Shown here piece after piece: positions 30,723 to 38,819 of a DNA stretch of 64,000 nt. How positions within the stretch are numbered: the first letter of the stretch is position 1; each line of letters opens with the position of its first letter. The stretch is from contig NZ_CP087184.1 of assembly GCF_024749045.1 (NCBI RefSeq), positions 1 through 64,000 on the forward strand, given 5' to 3'. Origin of the DNA: Pseudomonas sp. B21-028. GTDB taxonomy: Bacteria; Pseudomonadota; Gammaproteobacteria; Pseudomonadales; Pseudomonadaceae. A program made the translations under genes and the position numbers. The notes under the pieces were generated by a model. The model was given only the letters and a program-made list of their open reading frames with translations, was not told the origin of the DNA and searched no databases.

Positions 30723-31646
30723 GTGTCCCGATTTTTTTTGCTCTTTGTCGCTTTTGTCGCAAGTTTTCTGCTGATCGGTTCGGCCCAGGCCGAGGTCAAG
30801 GTCCTCACCAGCATCAAGCCGTTGCAGCTGATTGCCGCTGCGGTGCAGGACGGCGTGGCCGTTCCCGAGGTATTGCTGCCTCCCGGTGCTTCGCCTCACC
30901 ACTACGCCTTGCGCCCATCCGACGTACGCAAGGTGCAGTCGGTGGATCTGCTGTACTGGATCGGCCCGGACATGGAAGGTTTCCTGCCGCGAGTGTTGAA
31001 CGGTCGTACGCTGCCTTCCGTCGCGGTACAGGATCTGCCGGGGCTCAAGTTGCGGCATTTTACCGAGGACAGCCAATCCCATATCGACGAGGATGCCGAC
31101 GAGCATGACCATGACCATCGTCCTGGCACCATCGATGCCCATTTATGGCTTTCACCGATCAATGCGCGGGTGATCGCCGCCAGAATGGCCGCTGACCTGA
31201 GCGCTGCCGACCCGGCCAATGCCGAACGCTATCAAAGCAACCTCAAGGGCTTCAACCAGCGGCTCGATGCCTTGGACACACGTCTCAAGTCCCGCCTGGC
31301 CGGGATTGCGGGCAAGCCCTACTTCGTGTTCCACGAAGCGTTCGATTATTTCGAGGACACCTATGGCCTCAAGCACGCCGGGGTGTTTGCCGTGGCCGCC
31401 GAAGTCCAGCCCGGCGCCCAGCATGTGGCGGCGATGCGTACGCGTTTGCAGGCGGTGGGCAAGACGTGCGTGTTCAGCGAACCACCCCTGCGCCCGCGCC
31501 TGGCGGAAACCCTGGTGGCCGGGTTGCCAGTGAAGCTGGCGGAGCTGGATGCGCTGGGCGGCTACACCCCGGCGACGGCGCAGGGGTATGAGCAGTTGTT
31601 GGAAAAACTGGGGAATGATTTGGCGGGGTGCCTGGAGTCGTTGTAA
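30723..31646 (+). CDS. znuA: Zinc ABC transporter periplasmic substrate-binding protein
   Basis: Cluster A-I periplasmic zinc-binding protein. A signal peptide (SRFFLLFVAFVASFLLIGSAQA) precedes the mature start EVKVLTSIKPLQ. Zinc ligands occur in PGASPHHYALRPSD, the DAHLWLSP segment and HEAFDYFEDTYGL. A His/Asp-rich flexible loop (DEDADEHDHDHRPG) is present as in other ZnuA proteins. GTG at 30723 fits the signal peptide best; GTG 30714 in the same frame is the alternative. The 57-66 bases between zur and znuA are AT-rich and probably hold the shared Zur operator. Confidence 0.93.
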   Translation: MSRFFLLFVAFVASFLLIGSAQAEVKVLTSIKPLQLIAAAVQDGVAVPEVLLPPGASPHHYALRPSDVRKVQSVDLLYWIGPDMEGFLPRVLNGRTLPSVAVQDLPGLKLRHFTEDSQSHIDEDADEHDHDHRPGTIDAHLWLSPINARVIAARMAADLSAADPANAERYQSNLKGFNQRLDALDTRLKSRLAGIAGKPYFVFHEAFDYFEDTYGLKHAGVFAVAAEVQPGAQHVAAMRTRLQAVGKTCVFSEPPLRPRLAETLVAGLPVKLAELDALGGYTPATAQGYEQLLEKLGNDLAGCLESL

Positions 31647-31668
31647 CGCTTGATTGGCGACGATCCCG

Positions 31669-31733
31669 ATCGCGGGCAAGCCTTGCTCCCACAGAGTAAA
31701 CACAGACCTGTGGGAGCAAGGCTTGCCCGCGAT
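31669..31733. repeat. REP pair, family A variant (terminator-like)
   Basis: ATCGCGGGCAAGCCTTGCTC... and its near-perfect inverse with only about 17 bases between. It lies between the convergent znuA and thrB ends and may act as a bidirectional terminator. Confidence 0.85.
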
Positions 31734-31737
31734 GCTT

Positions 31738-32688
31738 TTACAGGGCAAAAGGCAGCGGTGTATGAACGTCCTGCCGCTGCGCCAACCGCTGCTGAAACTC
31801 CATCGGATCGTGAATCAGCACATCCTGTCCGGCAAAGGATTCGGCGGCGATCAAGCGCGACAGCCAGAACCGCACGCACGCCACGCGCAGCAGGGTCGGC
31901 CATAGCTCGGCCTCGGCGGCGGTGAAGGGCCGCAGAGCGGCATAGGCGCCCAACAGCGCCCGCGCCCTTGGGCCATCGAGCACACCGTCGTCATCCGAAC
32001 ACCAGTCGTTCAGGGCAATGGCGACGTCATACAGCATCGGCCCGGAGCAGGCGTTGTAGAAGTCGATCAGCCCGGTCAGGTGCGTGCCTTCGAACATGGC
32101 GTTATCACGGAACAGGTCCGCGTGGATGTTGGCGCGGGGCAGCGCGAGGATGTCGTTCTTCTGCAGGGAGATTTCGTCCAGCGCCTCCTGCAGCAGCCGA
32201 CGAGGTTCGGTCTCGAGGTGTGACAGCAGCTTCGCGCCCTCCTCTTGCATCCAGTCCAGGCCGCGATCGGTCTTGCGCTTGATCATGTTGTCCCGGGTGG
32301 CGAGGTGCAGATGCGCCAGCAACTCGCCGACCTGGGCGCAATGCTGGGCATTGGCCTGCTTGATATGCTTGCCGGCCAGGCGTGGTTGCAGCAATGCAGG
32401 TTTGCCGGCCAACTCCCTGAGCGCAACGCCGTCGGTGGTGCGCAAGGCATAAGGCACCGGCAGGTCGGCCTCATGCAGCACGTCCAGCAGTTCGATGAAG
32501 AACGGCATTTCCTGCACCGGACCGCGTTCCACCAGAGTCAGGACGAACTCGCCCTGCTCCAGGCTGATAAAGAAATTGGTGTTTTCGCTGCCAGCGGCGA
32601 TCCCCTGGAAATCAAGCAGGCGGCCGAGCCCGTAAGGGGCAAGAAAGGTTTCCAGCTCGGGCCGAGCCAGGGGCGTGAACACAGACAT
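31738..32688 (-). CDS. thrB: Homoserine kinase
   Basis: Phosphorylates homoserine in threonine synthesis. The 316-residue product starts MSVFTPLARPELETFLAPYGLG and belongs to the APH-type (choline-kinase-like) ThrB family. It has the catalytic loop ALPRANIHADLFRDNAMF and the metal-binding GLIDFYNACSG motif. I chose 32688; the frame extends 23 codons further upstream without support. Confidence 0.94.
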   Translation of the reverse strand: MSVFTPLARPELETFLAPYGLGRLLDFQGIAAGSENTNFFISLEQGEFVLTLVERGPVQEMPFFIELLDVLHEADLPVPYALRTTDGVALRELAGKPALLQPRLAGKHIKQANAQHCAQVGELLAHLHLATRDNMIKRKTDRGLDWMQEEGAKLLSHLETEPRRLLQEALDEISLQKNDILALPRANIHADLFRDNAMFEGTHLTGLIDFYNACSGPMLYDVAIALNDWCSDDDGVLDGPRARALLGAYAALRPFTAAEAELWPTLLRVACVRFWLSRLIAAESFAGQDVLIHDPMEFQQRLAQRQDVHTPLPFAL

Positions 32689-32743
32689 GGTTAAAACTGC
32701 CAATACGGGCGCCCTTGAGCGGGCGCCGGTTGAAATTAGGAAA

Positions 32744-33034
32744 CTATTTCCACTCAAAGATCTTCCATGACGGGATCAGCATATCCGGTTGGTCCGAACG
32801 GATGAAGTTTGCATCAGTGCCATCGGCGCGTACCAGGAAATAAGGCTTGCCGTGCTTGGGCGTGACCTTGATCGCATACAGGAAGCCGTTTTGCCGGTAC
32901 TCCTGGATGGTGTTGTCGCCTTCCGTGCGAATGGTGACGTCCGGGTCCGCCGAAGGTGCGTCGTCCGCCGCCATGACGGCAAGCGGGGTGATCGCAAACA
33001 AGCCAGCCAGTAACAGGCGATTTAGTGTGCGCAT
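32744..33034 (-). CDS. DUF2782-family exported protein
   Basis: A 96-residue protein with a signal peptide (MRTLNRLLLAGLFAITPLAVMA). The mature core TIRTEGDNTIQEYRQNGFLYAIKVTPKHGKPYFLV matches DUF2782, a small periplasmic family of unknown role. It is conserved between thrB and polA in Pseudomonas. Confidence 0.85.
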   Translation of the reverse strand: MRTLNRLLLAGLFAITPLAVMAADDAPSADPDVTIRTEGDNTIQEYRQNGFLYAIKVTPKHGKPYFLVRADGTDANFIRSDQPDMLIPSWKIFEWK

Positions 33035-33108
33035 GATAACCTTGTCCCTTTGTCGTCAACGGTCCCGCTATTCTAGCCCCGGACCCGCCGAAAAGGTTGA
33101 TCCTGCTC

Positions 33109-35877
33109 ATGAGCCAAGCCCCCCTCGTCCTGGTGGACGGTTCTTCTTATCTGTACCGCGCATTTCACGCGCTGCCACCGCTGACCACGTCCAAAGGCCT
33201 GCCGACCGGTGCGGTCAAGGGCGTACTGAACATGCTCAAGAGCCTACGCAAGCAGTATCCGGACAGCCCGTTTGCCGTGGTGTTCGACGCCAAGGGTGGG
33301 ACGTTTCGCGATACGCTGTACGCCGAGTACAAGGCCAATCGTCCGAGCATGCCCGACGACATGCGCGTGCAAATCGAGCCGCTGCATGCCAGCGTCAAGG
33401 CCCTGGGCTTCCCGCTGCTGTGCGTGGACAACGTCGAAGCCGACGACGTGATCGGCACGCTGGCCCGCAGCAGCGCCGCAGCCGACCGTCCGGTGGTGAT
33501 CTCCACCGGTGACAAGGACATGGCTCAATTGGTCGACGGGCACATTACCTTGGTCAATACCATGACCGGTAGCTCGCTGGACGTGGCTGGCGTAAAGGAG
33601 AAATTTGGTGTCGCTCCGGAGCAGATCATCGATTATCTGGCACTGATGGGCGATTCTTCCGACAACATCCCGGGCGTTCCGGGGATCGGGCCAAAGACTG
33701 CCTCCGGTTTGCTGGTGGGGGTCAACGGCGGCCTGACCGAGCTGTATGCGCAACTGGACATCGTGCCCACGTTGCCGATTCGCGGCGCCAAGACGCTGCC
33801 GGCCAAGCTCGAAGAACACAAGGAAATGGCATTTCTTTCCTACGAACTGGCAACCATCAAGATCGATGTGCCGCTGGATGTTGGCCTCGACGACCTGCAA
33901 ATGGGTCCACCGGACCACGAGAAACTTGCCGAGCTGTACACCCTGCTGGAGTTCAAGAGCTGGTTCGAAGAAAACCAGCGGGACGCCAAGCGGGTCGGCC
34001 AGGAGATCGTCGAAGTGGCCGACGAGCAGCCCGGTGGCGCCGAGGCGAAGTACGAAGTCATCCTTGATCAGGCGCGCTTCGATGCCTGGCTGGCCAAGCT
34101 CGAGCAAGCGCCGTTGTTTGCGTTCGTGACGGAAACCAACGGTGACGATCCCCAGCATGCGCAACTGGTCGGGTTGTCGTTTGCCGTGGCGGCCCATGAA
34201 GCGGCCTACATTCCGCTGACCCATTCCTACATGGGCGTGCCGGAGCAGCTGGATCGCGACACGGTGCTCAAGGCCCTCAAGCCCCTGCTGGAAAACCCCG
34301 ACAAGCTCAAGGTCGGCCAGCACGCCAAGTTTGAGACCAACATCCTGGCCAACTGCGCCATTGGTGGCGATCAGAACAACGGCATCCTGGTCCAGGGCGT
34401 TGCCTTCGACACCATGCTCGAATCCTACGTGCTGGACTCCACCGCGACCCGTCACGACATGGACAGCCTGGCACTCAAGTACCTGGGCCAGAGCAAGACC
34501 GATTTCCAGGACATCGCCGGCAAAGGGGTCAAACAGCTGACCTTCGACCAGATCTCCCTGGAACTGGCCGGCCCGTACGCCGCCGAAGATGCCGACGTGG
34601 CCTTCCGTCTGCACCAGGCCCTGCAGGAAAAACTCGCGGCGATCCCAAGCCTGGGCAAGGTGCTCAATGAGATCGAAATGCCGCTGATGCCGGTGCTGGC
34701 GCGCATCGAGCGCCAGGGTGCGTTGGTGGATGCCAACTTACTGGGCGCGCAGAGCGTCGAGCTGGGCGAGAAACTGGTGGCCTTGGAGCGTGAGGCGTTC
34801 GCCATCGCCGGCGAGGAATTCAACCTCGGCTCGCCGAAGCAATTGGGCGTCATCCTGTACGAAAAACTCGGTTTGCCGGTGCTCAGCAAAACCGCCAAGG
34901 GCCAGGCATCCACCGCCGAAGCGGTGCTCGCCGAACTGGCCGAGCAGGATTACCCGCTGCCCAAGGTGCTGATGCAGTACCGCTCGCTGAGCAAGCTCAA
35001 GAGTACCTACACCGATCGCCTGCCGGAGCAGATCAACAGCCGCACCGGCCGCGTCCACACCAATTATCAACAAGCCGTTGCCGCGACCGGGCGGCTGTCG
35101 TCCATCGATCCGAACCTGCAGAACATTCCGATCCGTACCGCCGAGGGTCGACGGATCCGGCAGGCGTTTGTGGCGCCGAAAGGCTACAAACTGCTGGCGG
35201 CGGACTATTCGCAGATCGAATTGAGGATCATGGCTCACCTGGCCAAGGATGAAGGTCTGCTCCATGCGTTCCGCAACGACCTGGACGTGCACCGGGCCAC
35301 TGCCGCCGAAGTTTTCGGCGTCGAGCTGGAGGCCGTCAGCCATGACCAGCGCCGCAGCGCCAAGGCGATCAACTTCGGTCTGATCTACGGCATGAGCGCC
35401 TTTGGTCTGGCCAAACAGATCGGTGTCGATCGCAAGCAGTCCCAGGCCTACATCGACCGCTACTTCGCCCGCTACCCGGGTGTGCTGGAGTACATGGAGC
35501 GCACCCGCGCCCAGGCCGCCGAACAGGGGTTTGTCGAAACCATTTTCGGCCGCCGGTTGTACCTGCCGGACATCAACGCGAAGAACCCGGCGCTGCGCAA
35601 GGGAGCTGAACGCACGGCGATCAACGCACCGATGCAAGGCACCGCTGCCGACATCATCAAGAAAGCGATGGTGGCCGTGGATCGCTGGTTGTCGACCTCA
35701 GGGCTGGATGCCCGGGTCATTCTGCAGGTGCACGACGAACTGGTGCTGGAAGTGCGGGAAGATCTGGTCGAACAGGTCAGCAAGGACATTCGCCAGCACA
35801 TGAGCGCCGCCGCTGCGCTGGACGTGCCGCTGCTGGTGGAAGTGGGTGTGGGCAACAACTGGGATGAGGCGCACTGA
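33109..35877 (+). CDS. polA: DNA polymerase I, with altered proofreading residues
   Basis: Repair and Okazaki-fragment polymerase of 922 aa. It has an N-terminal 5'-3' exonuclease (FDAKGGTFRDTLYAEYKANR, VEADDVIGTLA, STGDKDMAQLV), a central 3'-5' exonuclease-like domain, and a C-terminal family A polymerase. The polymerase has DYSQIELR near residue 700 and HDELVLEV near 875, both intact. In the central domain the E. coli D355 position is V340 (FAFVTETNG) and the D424 position is E409 (KFETNIL); E342, Y490 and D494 remain. I start at ATG 33109; TTG 33097 is possible. Confidence 0.98.
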   Translation: MSQAPLVLVDGSSYLYRAFHALPPLTTSKGLPTGAVKGVLNMLKSLRKQYPDSPFAVVFDAKGGTFRDTLYAEYKANRPSMPDDMRVQIEPLHASVKALGFPLLCVDNVEADDVIGTLARSSAAADRPVVISTGDKDMAQLVDGHITLVNTMTGSSLDVAGVKEKFGVAPEQIIDYLALMGDSSDNIPGVPGIGPKTASGLLVGVNGGLTELYAQLDIVPTLPIRGAKTLPAKLEEHKEMAFLSYELATIKIDVPLDVGLDDLQMGPPDHEKLAELYTLLEFKSWFEENQRDAKRVGQEIVEVADEQPGGAEAKYEVILDQARFDAWLAKLEQAPLFAFVTETNGDDPQHAQLVGLSFAVAAHEAAYIPLTHSYMGVPEQLDRDTVLKALKPLLENPDKLKVGQHAKFETNILANCAIGGDQNNGILVQGVAFDTMLESYVLDSTATRHDMDSLALKYLGQSKTDFQDIAGKGVKQLTFDQISLELAGPYAAEDADVAFRLHQALQEKLAAIPSLGKVLNEIEMPLMPVLARIERQGALVDANLLGAQSVELGEKLVALEREAFAIAGEEFNLGSPKQLGVILYEKLGLPVLSKTAKGQASTAEAVLAELAEQDYPLPKVLMQYRSLSKLKSTYTDRLPEQINSRTGRVHTNYQQAVAATGRLSSIDPNLQNIPIRTAEGRRIRQAFVAPKGYKLLAADYSQIELRIMAHLAKDEGLLHAFRNDLDVHRATAAEVFGVELEAVSHDQRRSAKAINFGLIYGMSAFGLAKQIGVDRKQSQAYIDRYFARYPGVLEYMERTRAQAAEQGFVETIFGRRLYLPDINAKNPALRKGAERTAINAPMQGTAADIIKKAMVAVDRWLSTSGLDARVILQVHDELVLEVREDLVEQVSKDIRQHMSAAAALDVPLLVEVGVGNNWDEAH

Positions 35878-35892
35878 GGCGTGACGAACTTC

Positions 35893-35938
35893 CGGGGGCT
35901 GCTTTGCAGCCCTGCGGGGGATACATCCCCTCGCCAGA
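35893..35938. repeat. Degenerate REP, family B
   Basis: GGGCTGCTTTGCAGCCCTGCGGGGGATACATCCCCTCGCCA, an inverted decayed family B unit immediately after polA. It may also act as its terminator. Confidence 0.6.
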
Positions 35939-36002
35939 GTTGAATGTCATTGCCTGCGAGGGGCGGGTAAGAAATTTCCTAAGGGCATTTCAAAAATAAT
36001 CT

Positions 36003-36030
36003 GAACTAAACCCATGAAATGCCACTCAGA
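36003..36030 (+). promoter_or_regulatory. AlgU (sigma-22) promoter of the ErsA-type sRNA
   Basis: -35 GAACTA (36003-36008), a 17-base spacer and -10 TCAGA (36026-36030) match the AlgU consensus GAACTT-N16/17-TCTGA with two substitutions. ErsA is known to be AlgU-dependent in P. aeruginosa. Confidence 0.72.
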
Positions 36031-36036
36031 GATTCT

Positions 36037-36167
36037 GAATGGCTGGTGAAGCCCTTCAATGCTCCTATGTTGTGTTAAGTGTTGGCAGATATCTGGACCC
36101 CGCCCTAGCGGTCCGGAACTTGGACCCCGAACTTCCCCCTCCCCATACGAAGTCCGGGGTTTTTTTT
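36037..36167 (+). ncRNA. ersA: ErsA-type small RNA (positional homologue of Spot 42)
   Basis: It lies between polA and engB, the ErsA position in Pseudomonas (Spot 42 in enterics). A start about 7 bases past the AlgU -10 and an end in the T tract give about 131 nt, the known ErsA size. It contains a hairpin GGACC...GCGGTCC (about 36092-36113). The terminal stem is CCCCGAACTT (36125-36134) with AAGTCCGGGG (36150-36159), whose loop exposes a C-rich CCCCCTCCCC stretch, then eight T. ErsA is an Hfq-dependent post-transcriptional regulator in P. aeruginosa; targets here are unknown. Confidence 0.82.
36125..36167 (+). terminator. Rho-independent terminator of the ErsA-type sRNA
   Basis: A 10-bp stem with one A-C mismatch, a C-rich loop of about 15 bases, and eight T. 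It directly precedes the 3' end of the opposing engB gene. Confidence 0.88.
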
Positions 36168-36181
36168 GCCTGCGATTTGGC

Positions 36182-36823
36182 TTATTCGGCCTCTTCGCTG
36201 CCCTTGTCCGCCAGTTCCATCCAGTCGGCCAGCACGGTGTAGGCTTCTTCCAGGCCCATACGCTTGGGGGCCGAGAACAGCTGGATGGTGATCGCCTCGC
36301 CCCAGCCTTTGCGGATTTCCGACTGTACTTTGAGCAACGTGTTCTTGGCCGCACCGTAGGTGAGCTTGTCCGCCTTGGTCAGCAGGATGTGCATGGGCAT
36401 GCCGCTGGCAACCGCCCAGTCGAGCATCAGCGTGTCGAAGTCGGTCATCGGATGGCGGATGTCCATCATCAGGATCAGCCCTTTCAAACTCTCGCGGCTA
36501 CCCAGATAGGCTTCCAGGTGACGCTGCCAGTGTTGCTTGAGCGGAATCGGCACCTTGGCGTAACCGTAGCCGGGCAGGTCGACCAAACGGCGTTCATCGT
36601 CTAGCTTGAAGAAGTTCAACAGCTGCGTGCGACCTGGGGTTTTCGAGGTGCGTGCCAGGCTTGCATGGGTCAAGGTGTTCAATGCGCTGGATTTACCGGC
36701 GTTGGAACGCCCGGCAAACGCCACTTCGTAGCCTTCGTCGTCGGGGCATTGATCGACTTTGGCGGCGCTGAGCATGAAGGTGGACTGTTGGCACAGGCCA
36801 AGGATGGGGTTCTTCAGTTGCAT
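36182..36823 (-). CDS. engB: Ribosome biogenesis GTP-binding protein EngB/YsxC
   Basis: Essential GTPase for large-subunit assembly, 213 aa. G1 is GRSNAGKSS, the switch region [13 protein letters not shown]3 [11 protein letters not shown] and G4 LTKADKL. The start [11 protein letters not shown] (36823) fits the family; an upstream ATG adds 42 non-conserved residues. It is divergent from the cytochrome genes. Confidence 0.96.
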   Translation of the reverse strand: MQLKNPILGLCQQSTFMLSAAKVDQCPDDEGYEVAFAGRSNAGKSSALNTLTHASLARTSKTPGRTQLLNFFKLDDERRLVDLPGYGYAKVPIPLKQHWQRHLEAYLGSRESLKGLILMMDIRHPMTDFDTLMLDWAVASGMPMHILLTKADKLTYGAAKNTLLKVQSEIRKGWGEAITIQLFSAPKRMGLEEAYTVLADWMELADKGSEEAE

Positions 36824-37014
36824 GGGATTTCCGATGTGGGCGGCGTCGGGAATGGACGCGGCAAGCTGTGTCGTTTCCGTTTCAGTGACGCCAGTATATA
36901 ATGCCGCAGATTTTGTGTGCGCTTTGTCCCAGCGAAGGATGAGGCTCACGAGAGCGATCGACCTAAATTGCGCATCAGAACGCAGCTTGCTCTCAACCCT
37001 GAAAAGGTCGTTTT

Positions 37015-37305
37015 ATGACGAAATGGCTGCTAGCTGCCGGCGTCCTGATGCCGCTTTACAGCGCTCAGGCTACACAGGATCCGGAAGCTGTGTACAACCG
37101 TGTTTGTGGTGCCTGTCATTCCGGCCAACTGCCAACGGCGCCCCGCAAGGGCGATCAGGAAGCTTGGACGCCGAGGTTGGCGAAAGGTATGGGGACGCTG
37201 GTGCAACACGTGACCCAGGGTTTCAAGGCGATGCCGCCGCGTGGTTTGTGCATGGACTGCAGTGCCGAGGATTACCAAGCCATCATCCAGTGGATGAGCG
37301 AGTGA
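37015..37305 (+). CDS. Small monohaem cytochrome c (c5-type)
   Basis: A 96-residue exported cytochrome with a signal peptide ending near SAQA. One haem-binding motif CGACH lies near residue 31, and a distal Met is likely in FKAMPPRGLC. A second Cys pair (CMDC) follows, as in cytochrome c5. It lies 46 bases before the cytochrome c4 gene and probably forms an operon with it, as PA5491-PA5490 in P. aeruginosa. Confidence 0.88.
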   Translation: MTKWLLAAGVLMPLYSAQATQDPEAVYNRVCGACHSGQLPTAPRKGDQEAWTPRLAKGMGTLVQHVTQGFKAMPPRGLCMDCSAEDYQAIIQWMSE

Positions 37306-37351
37306 ACCCGGTCCATAACTCTTTAACCCTTAGCCGTAGTTGGATTAGCTG

Positions 37352-37963
37352 ATGAACAAACTGATCGTGAGTCTGCTGTTGACCTTGGGGATATCCGGCG
37401 TAGCCCACGCCGCTGGCGATGCCGCCGCCGGCCAGGCAAAAGCCGCCGTATGCGGGGCCTGCCATGGGCCGGATGGCAACAGTGCAGCGCCAAACTTTCC
37501 GAAACTGGCGGGTCAGGGCGAACGCTACCTGACCAAGCAGTTGCACGACATCAAGTCGGGCAAGCGTACCGTTCTGGAAATGACCGGCCTGCTGACCAAC
37601 CTGAGCGATCAGGACCTGTCGGACATCGCCGCCTATTTCGCCAGCCAGAAGGGCAGCGTCGGCGCCGCCGACCAGAAACTCGTGGCCCGCGGTGAGAAGC
37701 TGTTCCGTGGCGGTGACCTGGACAAGGGCCTGCCGGCCTGCACCGGTTGCCATTCGCCGAACGGTGCCGGCAACGCCGCTGCCGGCTTCCCGCATCTGGG
37801 CGGTCAACACGCCCAGTACGTGGCCAAGCAACTGACCGATTTCCGCAAGGAAGAAGGCGGTCGTGCCAACGACGGCGATGCGATGACCATGCGCACCATC
37901 GCTCGCAAGTTGAGCGACGAAGACATCGCAGCCGTCGCCAGCTATATCCAGGGCCTGCACTGA
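37352..37963 (+). CDS. cc4: Dihaem cytochrome c4
   Basis: Periplasmic electron carrier to terminal oxidases, 203 aa. A signal peptide ends at VAHA. Two homologous cytochrome domains carry CGACH and CTGCH haem motifs, with axial-Met segments in VLEMTGL and DAMTMRTIA. Length and two-domain layout are those of cytochrome c4. A strong terminator follows. Confidence 0.94.
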   Translation: MNKLIVSLLLTLGISGVAHAAGDAAAGQAKAAVCGACHGPDGNSAAPNFPKLAGQGERYLTKQLHDIKSGKRTVLEMTGLLTNLSDQDLSDIAAYFASQKGSVGAADQKLVARGEKLFRGGDLDKGLPACTGCHSPNGAGNAAAGFPHLGGQHAQYVAKQLTDFRKEEGGRANDGDAMTMRTIARKLSDEDIAAVASYIQGLH

Positions 37964-38039
37964 GGTCTTTGAGCGGCGTTGCGAGGGGTGTACACCGCTT
38001 GTAACGTTAACGCTCGATTAATCTGTCGATGCAAGCATC

Positions 38040-38067
38040 AAAAGGGTGGCTTTGGCCGCCCTTTTTT
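38040..38067 (+). terminator. Terminator after the cytochrome operon
   Basis: AAAGGGTGGC-TTTG-GCCGCCCTTTTTT: a 9-10-bp stem with one mismatch, then six T. Confidence 0.88.
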
Positions 38068-38089
38068 GTGGCCGCTGCCGTTACACTAA

Positions 38090-38117
38090 GAACTTGAACC
38101 CGCCATGGTCTGTCTGA
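38090..38117 (+). promoter_or_regulatory. Consensus AlgU promoter upstream of dsbA
   Basis: GAACTT (38090-38095), a 17-base spacer and TCTGA (38113-38117) match the AlgU/sigma-22 consensus perfectly. The dsbA ATG is 43 bases downstream. dsbA is a reported AlgU-dependent gene in P. aeruginosa. Confidence 0.8.
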
Positions 38118-38159
38118 AGACACATCTCGCGAGGCCACCTATTTGTCCAGGAGTAAAGC

Positions 38160-38804
38160 ATGCGTAATCTGATCATCAGCGCCGCGCTCGTCGCCGCCAG
38201 CCTGTTCGGCATCGGCGCTCAAGCCAACGCCGAGGAATCGAAGGCCCCTTACGTCGAATTGAGCAACCCGGTTCCGGTGGCCGTGCCCGGCAAGATCGAA
38301 GTGGTGGAGCTGTTCTGGTATGGCTGCCCGCATTGCTACGCTTTTGAGCCAGTGATCAATCCATGGGTCGATAAGCTGCCCTCGGACGTGAACTTCGTCC
38401 GCATCCCCGCCATGTTCGGCGGCCCATGGGATGCCCATGGCCAGATGTTCCTGACTCTCGAGGCCATGGGTGTCGAGCACAAGGTTCACGCGGCGGTGTT
38501 CAACGCCATCCAGAAAGAACATAAGAAGCTGACCGACAAAAATGACATGGCAGACTTCCTGGCAACCCAGGGCGTAGACAAGGAGAAATTCCTGGCGACC
38601 TTCGACTCCTTCGCCGTGAAGGGCCAAATCGTCAAAGCCAAGGAGCTGGCGAAGAAGTACGAGATCACTGGCGTACCGACCATGATCGTCAACGGCAAAT
38701 ACCGCTTTGACATCGGCTCTGCCGGCGGCGCAGACCAAGCCTTGCAACTGGCTGACACGCTGATCGCCAAAGAGCGAGCAGCCACCAAGGCTGCTGCCAA
38801 CTAA
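38160..38804 (+). CDS. dsbA: Thiol:disulfide interchange protein DsbA
   Basis: Periplasmic oxidase that introduces disulfides into exported proteins. The 214-residue product has a signal peptide ending near AQANA, the thioredoxin-fold active site FWYGCPHCYAFEP (CPHC) and the cis-proline loop ITGVPTMIVNG. Length is normal. It is preceded by a consensus AlgU promoter and followed closely by an EEP-family gene. Confidence 0.97.
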   Translation: MRNLIISAALVAASLFGIGAQANAEESKAPYVELSNPVPVAVPGKIEVVELFWYGCPHCYAFEPVINPWVDKLPSDVNFVRIPAMFGGPWDAHGQMFLTLEAMGVEHKVHAAVFNAIQKEHKKLTDKNDMADFLATQGVDKEKFLATFDSFAVKGQIVKAKELAKKYEITGVPTMIVNGKYRFDIGSAGGADQALQLADTLIAKERAATKAAAN

Positions 38805-38819
38805 GCGCGGCCCCACGCC

